64,000 nt of DNA. Origin: VXNE01 sp965206615. Its GTDB lineage: Bacteria > Pseudomonadota > Gammaproteobacteria > Pseudomonadales > Azotimanducaceae. The position numbers and the translations under genes are program-made. Where the stretch lies: the NCBI GenBank assembly GCA_965206615.1, contig CBDBKI010000005.1, positions 3,596,001 through 3,660,000 on the forward strand. The letters run 5' to 3'. The notes beneath the pieces are model-generated. The model was not told the DNA's origin, did not search any database, and saw only the letters and a list, made by a program, of their open reading frames with translations. Below, piece by piece: positions 19,223 through 27,871 of this stretch. Positions within the stretch are counted from its first letter, which is position 1, and each line of letters starts with the position of its first letter.

Positions 19223-21187
19223 CTGAACTTCGAGGCGTCAGACGATCTAACCTGTTGTTTTTCAGGGTAAATAAAAAAATCGGGCGATCGTTACTGGGTA
19301 CGTCCTATGGACGCACGCCCAGGAGCTTGAAAGCTTCGCGCTGTAGCGCGGTGGGCCGGGTGAGGACTTCGAACGGCACGGCGCCGGACACTTGGGCGAC
19401 GACCCGGTTCCTGGTGATCGTCGCCAGGTCGCCGAGCAGGGTGCGGAAGCTGTGCACCGGCAGACCGTTGGCGGTGCGTTTGCCGCGGGCTTTTTCCTTG
19501 GCGGCTTCGGAGACCCGCGCCGGCGCCACGATGGAAGTGCGCGCCGCCTCGGCGGCGGCCGGGTCGTGGTCGTCGAACAGCAGCGGCTTGAGCCGCTGGC
19601 GCATATGCCATTCCACGTAATAGGCCAGCATGCACAGGAACACATGTGCGCGCACCCGGTCGGCGGTTCGGTGGAACACGGGCCGCACCTTCAGGTCCAC
19701 GGTCTTCAAGCTTCGGAAGGCGCGCTCGACCGCGCTCAGGCGCTTGTACGCGCGCACGGCGCCCTCGGCGTCGAGTTCGCTCGCCGGCAGGCTGGTACGC
19801 ACGACGTACAAGCCGTCCAGCGCCGCCTCCGCGGCGATGGACTCGGGCTTTCGCCGATAGCCGAACGCGTCCTCTTCGATGTCCAACTCGAAGTGCTTGG
19901 CCATCTTGTACTTGCCAACGACCTTGCCCGCGCGCAGGCCGATCCTGTCCTTGCCCTGCAGGCGCCGCTTGTCCCGCCGCGTGGCCGCCACGATGGGATC
20001 GAGCAGCGCCTCGGTGGCGCGCAGCAGTTCTTCCCGCTTGCGCGCCCGCTCTTCCGCCAGCAGCGGATTGCGGCACACCATGAGGCGCTCGCCCGGATAG
20101 GCGTCGCTGCGGATCTCCACCAGGTCGGTCTCGTCGAACAGCGACAGCTGCAGCGCGCCGGACTCCACCAGAGAGCGCACCGCCGGACCCCGCAAGGCAC
20201 TGATCCAGTCCAGCCCCGCCGGCCTCACGTCCTCGCGGATGCGCGCCTCGGTCAACATCCCGCGGTCGCCGACCAGCACCACCCTGGAGAACCCGAAGCG
20301 GCGCCTGAGCTTGTCGACCTGCGCGCCCACGGTGGCCGGGTCCGCGGTGTTGCCGTCGAACACCTCCACCGCCACCGGCCGGCCCTCGGCGTCGCACAGC
20401 AGCCCGAATTCGATCTGCAGCTTGCCGCGCTTGCCGTCGCGCGAGTGGCCGCGCCGCCCCAGCGGGCAGTGGCGTCCTTCCAGCCACACCGAGGTGAGGT
20501 CGTAGAGCACCAGGGCGCCGTCGGTGAGATGCCGCCTGGCCAAGCGCCGCTCGATGGCGTCCTGACGCTCGAGCAGCCAGTCCATGGCGGCGTAGAGATC
20601 GTCCTCGTCGCAGTCCTCCAGCGCCAGCGTCTCGGCGAGCGAGTCGTGCGCGGTGTCCGCCGCCAAGCTGCGGGCGGTCGCCAGCTTGGAACCCGGCTCG
20701 AGGACCCGGGCGACGATCATCGCCAGCACGCGCCGGCGCTCGGGCGAGTCCGCGCCGGCGATGGTGCGCTCCAGGCGCAGCTTGCGCAGCGTGCCGAGCG
20801 CGGCGGCGACATGGCCGTGGGGTTTGGAACGCACGATGTCGAAGGCGTCGTCGAGGCGGGACACCGCGGCGCCGCCCTTAAGCAGCACGCGCAAGCCCTC
20901 GATGAGCGTCGGGGGCCATTTGGAGAGGTTGGCGAGGGTGCGTTTCTTGACCTTGCCGGCGTCGCGGAAGGACTCGCGCAGGAGCACGGCGGGGGGCGAG
21001 TTGCGGTTGGGGACGCTTTCGATGTACATGGCTACTGAATTCGAAAGGACACGTCTCCATGAAAGCACATATTCCGCACAAGTTCAACATATTACATGGC
21101 TACATATTCCTGCTCGACCGGCGCAAGAAATCCCGTTGAGTCAGAGACTTAAGGCCGAAATACGCTTGGGTTGGTCTGGAAGTTCAG
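19223..21187. mobile_element. IS1634-family insertion sequence, complete
   Basis: A 1,965-bp element bounded by the terminal inverted repeat CTGAACTTC (left end 19,223; right end 21,187) and by a 6-bp target duplication, GCTAGG at 19,217-19,222 and again at 21,188-21,193. It carries one transposase gene (19,305-21,029) and is inserted in the AbiTii-type gene. Clean ends and an uninterrupted transposase suggest a recent insertion. Confidence 0.88.
19305..21029 (-). CDS. IS1634-family transposase
   Basis: A 574-aa DDE transposase. The catalytic Asp residues are in LVLYDLTSVWLEG and VLVGDRGMLTEA, and the Glu is in LSAVERAFRSLKTVDLKVRP, with the long beta-rich insertion between the second Asp and the Glu that marks IS4-like/IS1634 enzymes. 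The start at 21029 (MYIESVPNRNSPP) is the usual N-terminus of the family; 13 further codons upstream are open but not family-like. Full length, no internal stop, so likely functional. Confidence 0.9.
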   Translation of the reverse strand: MYIESVPNRNSPPAVLLRESFRDAGKVKKRTLANLSKWPPTLIEGLRVLLKGGAAVSRLDDAFDIVRSKPHGHVAAALGTLRKLRLERTIAGADSPERRRVLAMIVARVLEPGSKLATARSLAADTAHDSLAETLALEDCDEDDLYAAMDWLLERQDAIERRLARRHLTDGALVLYDLTSVWLEGRHCPLGRRGHSRDGKRGKLQIEFGLLCDAEGRPVAVEVFDGNTADPATVGAQVDKLRRRFGFSRVVLVGDRGMLTEARIREDVRPAGLDWISALRGPAVRSLVESGALQLSLFDETDLVEIRSDAYPGERLMVCRNPLLAEERARKREELLRATEALLDPIVAATRRDKRRLQGKDRIGLRAGKVVGKYKMAKHFELDIEEDAFGYRRKPESIAAEAALDGLYVVRTSLPASELDAEGAVRAYKRLSAVERAFRSLKTVDLKVRPVFHRTADRVRAHVFLCMLAYYVEWHMRQRLKPLLFDDHDPAAAEAARTSIVAPARVSEAAKEKARGKRTANGLPVHSFRTLLGDLATITRNRVVAQVSGAVPFEVLTRPTALQREAFKLLGVRP

Positions 21188-21635
21188 GCTAGGGGCTGAC
21201 GGATCTGGTGCTCGACCCATGTCTTGCCCGCCAGTTTCTCGATCACGGATGGGGGTATCTGGACGTTCGAATAGAGCATCACCCCGTTCGAGAACGTTCC
21301 TGAGTAGTGGACGTGAGTGCGCCGATACTCTGGCACCTCTATGGGGGTGGGGTAGCCCTCGGTTTCGTGCGTCACCCACTCTTCAAGCAGGTCGCTGCCT
21401 AGCCTGCTCGCGAGCAGACGCAGCTTCAGCAAAACCGGAGACGCGTCGGCGAGTGTGATGAGGTCATTTTGGATCTGACGCAGGAGGTCGTGGGGCGATC
21501 CCATCATTGCCACTCCCTAGGGTTCGACCTTGCCTCCGGCTGCCGCGCATTCTGCTCGGCCATGAACGGTTCCTCCAACGAGCTTGCATGGATCGTCAAA
21601 CCGCGCGCGGATGTTCGTGGCGCGTGGGGCTGAGG

Positions 21636-23333
21636 TCAAGGGGTAGAATTCACAGTTCGCTTTCTAGGGCTGAGGGCCACGGCCCGGGCGTCTGCGGGGC
21701 TCCCCTGAGACCACCTGCGTCCAAGTCTTGCGCACCCAATCGGCGGCCTCTTTTTCTCTGACGGTGCGAGCAGTCCGTCAAGTACCGTCTCGAACACGTC
21801 CGCCAACACGTCCGATCCGAACCTGAAGGCGTCCGGCGCAAGGTTCACCTCGAGTTCCCGCACGGCACTGGCAAGGCTCGGAGCGTACATCGGCACCACG
21901 CGAACGGGGCCACCGCGCCCCAGCCCTTCGGATGCCATGAACGCTTGAAAGACATCCTGCAGGTCTTCGTCGCTGCCGACGTCGCCGCCATTCAGCACCA
22001 GGGCGTACACCGGCACTCCTGTGCGCTCCGCAATCTGGCTGCCGTGACGAAGCGCCTGCTGAAGCTGCTTGAGGTAGAACGTCCGCGTGACATCGCTCTT
22101 CGCACTCACCGCTGCGATCACCCGGAACCGCGGCGTAGCTCCCGATGCCTGGTAAATCGCCTCCACGTCCGTCATGCCGCCCCCTGCGACGGCGTGCGGC
22201 AACCCGTGGCGCGTGTCGCAGTTGCAGTGAACTGAACTGGCACTGTCGAGCCGCGCCAGCAGAAGGCCAGTCAGGAGTTCCATCGCGAGCCCCTTGTTGA
22301 TCTTCCTGTGCTGGGCGATTTCGCGTGGGGCGGTGCTGCCCACGTTGTCCGCGTCCCCTCTGGAAGCCATGTCGATGCCGAGGGTCGGGAAGACGAGTCG
22401 GTCGTCGACCGTGAACTCGTCGTTCATCAGGTACATCATCAACATCCCGACAAGGCCGGCCTGTAGGCCCATGTCCCATAGGGAGCCATCGCCCAGGATG
22501 ACGGGGGCCGGATCGGTCGGCGACGGTTGCAGTTCCTCGTCGTCCGTGAGTGGTGCCCCGAGGCAGTGGACGGGGCCAAGGATGTGCTCGTGCGCGAGCA
22601 ATCCCGCGTACGTCAGCAGGATCGCCGTCGTCCGCGCCTCCGTCTGCGTGATCGTCGGCAGGCCCTCCCGCTCGGCCCTCGCAATTTCGTTCAAGTGATG
22701 GGCGTTGATCGCGTCCGCGTAGGCGACGATGTTCTGGAGATGCGTCAGCTGCTGGTCGGGTGCGTCCATCCCCGTCTCCTCAACCACTTGCGCCCGGATG
22801 CGTGGCAGGTCCTCGACAAGCCGTATCGCCTCCTGCGCGTCAGCGTGGGCGACTCCAACAAGGCGCCGGAACTCGCCGAGCAACAGTCCCGGAGAGTAGC
22901 CCTCCCAGTTGCCCGACACGTTCGCCGCCTCGATGGCGGCGTCCTGAAGGAGACCCGTCAGGGGCATCCCATCGTGACCTCGGTAGTGCGCCTCGATCTG
23001 GTCCGCCAAGGTCTCACTCAGGCGGCGATAATGGTCCGCCGTGCGGAGTGCAGGGACGACATTGCCGATCGCGGCGATGGCCCGTCCCGCCGCGCTGGGT
23101 GCGTCGCCAAGCAACCCAAGGCGACGTCCGAGTTGCAGGACGTCGCGCGCCATTTGTTCGTGGACATCTCCCGGCGGGAGGTCCGAGTCCTCGACATTGT
23201 TCTGGTTGGCGCACATCTGCCGCAGAAACGGCGCCCACTCGTCGTACGGACGAACGAACAGATCGCCAAGTAGCGAGAAGTCGCTGAAGAGGCGGACCAG
23301 GCCGAGCGGCGTGTTGTCTATTGCTGTAGCCAC
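21636..23333 (-). CDS. Unknown 565-aa protein, possible nuclease-like C-terminus
   Basis: Not recognised as a named family. The N-terminal half (1-200) is helical and shared with the broken gene at 17,691-18,484. The middle (residues 250-370) has a conserved-looking HEHILGPVHCLGAPL segment and a CNCDTRHGLP cysteine/histidine cluster. The C-terminal part has GMTDVEAIY, then FRVIAAVSAKSDVTRTFYLK, then VPVYALVLNGG. This alternation of strands with D and a terminal Lys recalls the PD-(D/E)xK nuclease fold, but the usual ExK appears as SAK, so activity is doubtful. The ATG at 23333 overlaps the end of the upstream DDE-like gene by 16 bp, indicating translational coupling. Confidence 0.6.
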   Translation of the reverse strand: MATAIDNTPLGLVRLFSDFSLLGDLFVRPYDEWAPFLRQMCANQNNVEDSDLPPGDVHEQMARDVLQLGRRLGLLGDAPSAAGRAIAAIGNVVPALRTADHYRRLSETLADQIEAHYRGHDGMPLTGLLQDAAIEAANVSGNWEGYSPGLLLGEFRRLVGVAHADAQEAIRLVEDLPRIRAQVVEETGMDAPDQQLTHLQNIVAYADAINAHHLNEIARAEREGLPTITQTEARTTAILLTYAGLLAHEHILGPVHCLGAPLTDDEELQPSPTDPAPVILGDGSLWDMGLQAGLVGMLMMYLMNDEFTVDDRLVFPTLGIDMASRGDADNVGSTAPREIAQHRKINKGLAMELLTGLLLARLDSASSVHCNCDTRHGLPHAVAGGGMTDVEAIYQASGATPRFRVIAAVSAKSDVTRTFYLKQLQQALRHGSQIAERTGVPVYALVLNGGDVGSDEDLQDVFQAFMASEGLGRGGPVRVVPMYAPSLASAVRELEVNLAPDAFRFGSDVLADVFETVLDGLLAPSEKKRPPIGCARLGRRWSQGSPADARAVALSPRKRTVNSTP

Positions 23334-25177
23334 CGACTCATCCGTATCGCCTCATGGACGCCAAGCCTGAAATCCCACGCGAGAGTTGCCAGGTCGGGTT
23401 TCCGCGGCTCGTTTGATCGCGCGACCCCCATGCTCCATGCGGGCGATCGCCGCGGCTGCTCCCCCTTCTTGAGGCGATGGCGGGGATGCTGACGAGGGCC
23501 GAAGTTCCGCCAGAACAGCGCGATCCAGATCTCGGCCATGACGGCGAACGGGTCTCGGTAGGCATCGCGGTAGCTGCGCCCCGGTTCGGCGCGGAAGGAC
23601 GCCCGCATCAGCGCCCGCACATCGTCCCGGAGATGCGAGTGCGCGCGGTCCACCGGCAGGGTGCTCGCCGCCCAAAGCAGTTCGCGTCCGACTGTTTCGT
23701 AGGCGACGTCAGGGCGCTGCGTCAGCCAGAGCGTGCGCCCCCCGGGAAGCGAGGCCCCGGTGGCAGATACCGCAGCCAAGCCCAGCCGCCCTCGGAGCCT
23801 GCGCCATCGCGGGCCGGTGCAAACTGGCCGGCGCGAACTCGCGGGTCGTCGGCAATATCGGGAAGGAGCCCCCCTTCCGAAGACATGGCCTCCCATCGCG
23901 CTTCCCGCTCCTGCCACTCGTGGTCGAGCTTTTCCTTCAGCCAATCCTCGCGAGCGCGCGGCTCGTTCACCCAACGCTCGCGGACCTGGTCCTCCTCGAT
24001 CGTCTTCGCTGTCTGGCACAGCGCGATCTCGCAGCGCCCGGCGCGAATGTCTGCTGCGAAGGCCGTAAGCGCCGCGGCGGACTGGGCACGGTGGGCGTCC
24101 ATGTAGTGGTAGACCTTCGGGAAGCGCGACAGCATCTTGCGCACGGTCAGGAAGTGCGCCAGTTCGGTGTACGGCGACACCGTGAACCATCCGCCGCGTC
24201 CGACGTCAAGAAGTGCCTTCATCTGCTTGTCCGTGGGACGCGATGTGTCGACCTTGAGGGGGTGCTCCACGCAGTCCCACGGCGACAGGTGGACAGGACC
24301 GAACGTCTCCAGTGCCAGCTGCGGAAGGTCGTTCTGGCAAAGCCACCCCGGCAGGAGTCCCGGGTGTGCGGCAAGGACGTAGTAGGTGCCGTCCTCCGGC
24401 AGGTCGACCACGGAAACGGGGACCTCCAGGTGCTGGTACCGCGCCCCTTTGCCATGGCGCGCAAGCGAGACGATGAGCGTGTCGGTATAGACGCGCACCG
24501 GCGCATCCCGATTGGCGAATCGTCCCTGGAGGAGGCGTGCGTTGCGCCACGCGAGATAGTCGCGCAGGCGCGCCCCGACGCGCTTGATCTGCGTGTAGCA
24601 CGTGTCCTCCGGGACCCCCATGTCCCATGTCCTCCACGATCATTGACATGCTGCGGTAGTACATCGCGCCCCTGATGATCCCCCGCAGCCTCTTCTTCGC
24701 CGCTGGAGAGCGCACGAGGTGCAGCGCTTCGCCCAAGGGGAAGGTCGATGCCTTGTCACGGCACAGCCGGCACCGCATCCGGTGCTCGCCGCGCTGGCGG
24801 CGGTAGGGGCGTCCCCGCACCCGCCGCTCGGTAGGGTGATGCTCAAACGCGTTGCGTCCGAAGTTCTCGCAGGCGGGGTTCGGGCAGGTCGCAAATGGCA
24901 GTGAGAGGGAGAGGAAGTGCCGGGCCAGGGTTCGGATGGCCCGATTGGAGTTCAGCTTGAAGCTATCGTCGCAGTACCGGCAGGTGAGCTGCCCCTCGAC
25001 AGTGTTGATCGTATGGCGGTCGTCGGCGATCTCCGCACCGGCAGGCGCCGGCCCCGCGTACTGGATGCCGAAGTTGGGGCACATGGCGTTGCGGCACATC
25101 GCCCAACCAACGGATACGCCGAACTCTGGCAGGTCGACTGGGCGGTACGGGTTCTCGCTGTGCGCGCCTTCGGACAT
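23318..25177 (-). pseudogene. Zinc-ribbon DDE transposase-like protein, two frameshifts
   Basis: Three adjoining frames make one protein of about 618 residues. The N-terminus has two tandem zinc ribbons with the same layout: CRNAMCPNFG...CRYC and CPNPACENFG...CRLC. A helix-turn-helix follows (SMSMIVEDMGVPEDTCYTQI). A DDE-like core is suggested by Asp in VRVYTDTLIVSL, Asp in VYHYMDAHRAQSAA and Glu in FAVMAEIWIALFWRNF. The first break is a 7-bp tandem duplication (CCCATGT twice, 24,617-24,630). The second is a six-C run (23,738-23,743) that needs seven to stay in frame. The family is not one I can name; transposase function is inference from the zinc ribbons and acidic triad. Confidence 0.55.
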
Positions 25178-25297
25178 CCAGATCCCACATCAATCGGCGA
25201 ACCTCGCCTCCAAGTGGCCGTCCCCGGAGCCTCGACCACACGGCCTTGGTCGCCGATGGACGCCGAGCGGTAGGCGTCATATCTCTTTTGCACCCAA

Positions 25298-25321
25298 ATT
25301 CCGAACGGCTATGGCGGAGAG
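25298..25321. repeat. Direct repeat of tRNA-Ser 3' end (attachment-site-like), copy A
   Basis: 24 bp identical at 23 positions to 27,203-27,226. The shared core is GAACGGCTATGGCGGAGAG. It contains the last 10 nt of tRNA-Ser(GCT), including the encoded CCA, plus 14 bp of downstream flank. It lies between the divergent zinc-ribbon gene and the AAA ATPase gene. The remainder of 25,178-25,781 has an AT-rich stretch (25,320-25,400) and no convincing gene. Confidence 0.7.
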
Positions 25322-25747
25322 CAAGGCGTTCCTAGTAAGTGTGCATAGGGATCATAAGATACTGTATTTGCTATGTATATCTGTTCCGGTAAAGTGCCAC
25401 AAATCCGCTTTTTTGCGCGCCCGTTTGACATCGTTCCATGAAAAACGTCGAACTCCGCATAAGTGGCGCCGGTAGTCGGGGAGGGGGCCATTCCAGTGCC
25501 TGATGTTGTCGAAAAGACGCTCTACGAACTCGCGGAGACGATCCTGGGCGCACCGCCACCAGGCACAGAGCCGCCGTCCTCGTTGACCGTCCCCGCGCGC
25601 TCGTCGATTGACAGTTCGAGAAGGATGCCGGGGCCGCTCGTCCAGCGGTCCGCGACGTTTCCGAAAACACTGGTCGACCACGCCTCCCCGCAGCGTAAGC
25701 GGTGCACTGCGCGCCAAGCGAACCGCAGCGCGGTGCCGACCCCATAG

Positions 25748-25753
25748 TATAAT
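25748..25753 (+). promoter_or_regulatory. Putative -10 element for the AAA ATPase gene
   Basis: A perfect TATAAT lies 29 bp upstream of the ATG at 25782, in a sequence that is otherwise GC-rich. No good -35 hexamer is present at the right distance, so an activator or an extended form would be needed. Assigned by position and consensus only. Confidence 0.4.
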
Positions 25754-25781
25754 CCGGCCAACACACCACGCTGTTGCGATC

Positions 25782-27101
25782 ATGTGCGGAGACTTCGAGC
25801 GCCCCGACCCCCCACCGCCCCTGCCGTTCGAGGATTGGCTTGAACGCCGTGACCGGGCGGACGGCTATAGGGAGCCATTCTTCGCGGGGCGCGCGGCCGA
25901 GTTCGACGCGTTTCGGGAGGCGGCGCGGGGGCTGGCAAAAGGCTTCGTCGGGGGCGAGACGCTTGTGTTTCAGGGGGCACCGGGGGCTGGCAAGAGCGCG
26001 CTGATGAAGGAGTGTATCGCCGCCGTTGAGGCGCACTCGACGGTCGAGGCACCTTGGGTCGCGGCGCAACTCCTGCCATCCACGCTGCAGTACCCCACAG
26101 GCACGGCGGAGAGCATCAAGGTTGCTGTGGGGCGGGAGCGTGAACGGCTCGCAGCAGCCGAGTCCCGAAGAGACGGGGTGCTCGAGCGCGGCAGGCAGCG
26201 CGGGCGGGACGCCATCGAGAGCGTGACCGAACGCGGCGCGGGCATTATGGGCGTGCGGGTCGGTGCCCGCCCGGAGCGCGAGCATATTGACGTTCAATCG
26301 GCATTTCGGCGTATCGGAAGTATGTGCGACGGGGCACGCGTAGTGCTGTTTGTGGACGAGGCCCAGAACTTGGCCGCAGGGGCTGAGGAAGTGCTTGACG
26401 CCCTGCATCGCGGGCAGACGGGCATCGCGTTGCTTCCCGTATTTCTGGGCTTGGGCGACACGGCTGCCGTACTGAGGAAGCGAGGGATCTCGCGGCCGCC
26501 TGCAAATCGTCTCGTCGAGATGTTGCCGCTGCGTCCGGAAGAGGCGCAGGAGTCGTTGTCGCTGGCCTTTCGCGCCTACGACATACATGGGCGCACACGG
26601 GAGGCATGGCTGGACGCACTCGCCGAGGTCTCACAAGGGTGGCCGCAACACCTCAACCGGGTCGCGGTCGCCGCAGGCAAGGTATTGCGCGAGCACGGTA
26701 GAAACGTCGATGCCGCCCCTCTCGCCGAAGTGCTCGCGGCTGGAGAGACCGCCAAGACAGCGTACTACCGGGACCGGATGCGGGATGTTCCCGGGGTGTA
26801 CAAGGGGATCTACAAGCGGGTGGCGATGCTGTTGGATGCTGCGGGGGCAGACTCGCTCGCTGAAGAGGAACTGGGGGCGGTGATGCACGCTGCCGGAGTG
26901 GACCCTGCAGGGGCAGCCTATGCCGATTGGCTTAGGGCGGCGATCCACTGGGGCGTTCTGGCCCCCACGCCGGACAGTACGGAGCGCTACTGCGTTCCGA
27001 TCCCCTCGCTGGCGACCCATCTGCTACATCTTGAGGTCACTCCCTCCCCCGCGCCAAGGACCGACTCGTCGCCCCCTGCCGGTGCGCCGCCGCCGCCGTG
27101 A
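25782..27101 (+). CDS. AAA-type ATPase beside tRNA-Ser, unknown role
   Basis: A 439-aa P-loop ATPase. Walker A is GAPGAGKS (residues 65-72), Walker B VVLFVDEAQ (187-195), and sensor-type residues follow in LPVFLGLGDTAAVLRKRG. The C-terminal part (300-439) looks like a winged-helix region. The layout resembles ORC/Cdc6-like or TnsC/MuB-like AAA ATPases in mobile and defence systems, but no partner-specific motif is decisive. The ATG at 25782 is preferred because it starts a charged N-terminus and follows a TATAAT; upstream codons are open but atypical. It diverges from the zinc-ribbon/565-aa/AbiTii cluster and lies between two copies of a tRNA-derived repeat. Confidence 0.7.
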   Translation: MCGDFERPDPPPPLPFEDWLERRDRADGYREPFFAGRAAEFDAFREAARGLAKGFVGGETLVFQGAPGAGKSALMKECIAAVEAHSTVEAPWVAAQLLPSTLQYPTGTAESIKVAVGRERERLAAAESRRDGVLERGRQRGRDAIESVTERGAGIMGVRVGARPEREHIDVQSAFRRIGSMCDGARVVLFVDEAQNLAAGAEEVLDALHRGQTGIALLPVFLGLGDTAAVLRKRGISRPPANRLVEMLPLRPEEAQESLSLAFRAYDIHGRTREAWLDALAEVSQGWPQHLNRVAVAAGKVLREHGRNVDAAPLAEVLAAGETAKTAYYRDRMRDVPGVYKGIYKRVAMLLDAAGADSLAEEELGAVMHAAGVDPAGAAYADWLRAAIHWGVLAPTPDSTERYCVPIPSLATHLLHLEVTPSPAPRTDSSPPAGAPPPP

Positions 27102-27202
27102 TCCGGTACTCGTAGTTTCTGGAGCCTAGGGTCGTCGCGTTTGCGGCAGCGTTGCCCGGTTGTCGGTCGATGTGCACTTTTGGTGGCCCCAAATGCACAT
27201 AT

Positions 27203-27226
27203 ATTCGGAACGGCTATGGCGGAGAG
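27203..27226. repeat. Direct repeat at tRNA-Ser 3' end (attachment-site-like), copy B
   Basis: Second copy of the 24-bp repeat at 25,298-25,321, with one mismatch (G for C at position 5). Here it forms the true 3' end of the tRNA gene and its flank. The segment between the copies (about 1.9 kb) contains only the AAA ATPase gene. tRNA 3' ends are the classical target of integrase-type elements. Confidence 0.7.
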
Positions 27227-27307
27227 GGAGGGATTCGAACCCTCGATGGGCTATCAACCCATACTCCCTTAGCAGGGGAGCGCCTTCAGCCGCTCGGCCA
27301 CCTCTCC
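27217..27307 (-). tRNA. tRNA-Ser (anticodon GCT)
   Basis: A 91-nt serine tRNA with a long variable arm. The acceptor stem GGAGAGG pairs with CCTCTCC, the anticodon loop CTGCTAA carries GCT (reads AGC/AGT), the T-loop is GGTTCGAATCC, and the discriminator G is followed by an encoded CCA (27,219-27,217). It lies 95 bp downstream of csrA on the same strand, an arrangement known in pseudomonads and relatives. It marks the boundary between core genome and the accessory region. Confidence 0.95.
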
Positions 27308-27401
27308 GCGTTGCGCTCGGCGTTCGGCGGGTCGCGCCGCCGGGGTCCGAGCCCCCTCTTTTCGTCTCAGCTGACCAGATTGCTCAGCTGCCCCGCGTGC
27401 T

Positions 27402-27596
27402 TCAGCCGGTGCCGGACCTCGGCTCGCCAGCCTGTTCCCGGAGGATACGTTGGTGGATCTCCTCCCGGTGCACCGCCACTTCCCGGGGCGCCTTGATGCC
27501 GATGTGCACCTGGTTGCCCTTGACGCCCAACACGGTCACCGACACGTCGTCGCCGATCATGAGCGTTTCCCCCACGCGCCGCGTCAAGATAAGCAT
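27402..27596 (-). CDS. csrA: Carbon storage regulator CsrA
   Basis: A 64-aa RNA-binding dimer that controls translation by binding GGA motifs near ribosome sites. The sequence is the canonical MLILTRRVGETLMIGDDVSV with GVKGNQVHIGIKAPREVAVH and EEIHQRI; the key Arg in PREVAVHREE is present. GGGAGG upstream of the ATG gives a strong start. It follows lysC and precedes tRNA-Ser, the standard gammaproteobacterial order. Confidence 0.97.
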   Translation of the reverse strand: MLILTRRVGETLMIGDDVSVTVLGVKGNQVHIGIKAPREVAVHREEIHQRILREQAGEPRSGTG

Positions 27597-27871
27597 GGCG
27601 GCCTCCCTTGGTCTCGTTCTGTGACTACCGATCTCGCGCACCTGTCGCCGCTTCGCCGCAGCGTGCCCGAACTGCCGCCCGGTTGCCCCGGTCGAAACGC
27701 GCCTGTGGGGCGCTCCCTCTCTCCATGCGATACCAAAGCCGCCTTTATTGTGACGCAGACGCAAGCCAAGCGCACGCCGAAATTTTCCCGATCGGATGCC
27801 AGCGCAGGCGCACGGGTTGCGGGAAATCTCCCGCTCGCCGCGGGCGAATTCCCGGCTGGCGCCGAAGCAGC

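Larger units (their letters stand above)
18656..21507 (-). pseudogene. AbiTii-type protein, IS-interrupted and frameshifted
   Basis: The N-terminal part (21,507 to 21,194) reads DLLRQIQNDLITLADASPVL, LLASRLGSDLLEEWVTHE and TEGYPTPIEVPEYR, fitting the AbiTii domain found in abortive-infection and defence contexts. An IS of 1,965 bp interrupts it after IRQPLA; removing the IS and one target duplication restores the frame exactly to EIEHLIQRRKVEGPEAQ. The second half continues RSRILDIMLKLEDLVGDHD. Then a run of seven G at 18,974-18,980 (eight would keep the frame) shifts it before VAESANQIVNSTIYGNVI, ending at 18,656. SD AGGGAG precedes the double ATG at 21507. The intact protein would have about 290 residues. 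Confidence 0.7.

Noticed and set aside
25309..25783. Short open frames on both strands between the zinc-ribbon gene and the ATPase
   Set aside because: They overlap each other, carry no recognisable motif and have no convincing ribosome site; the region was left as intergenic with an attachment-like repeat and a -10 element.
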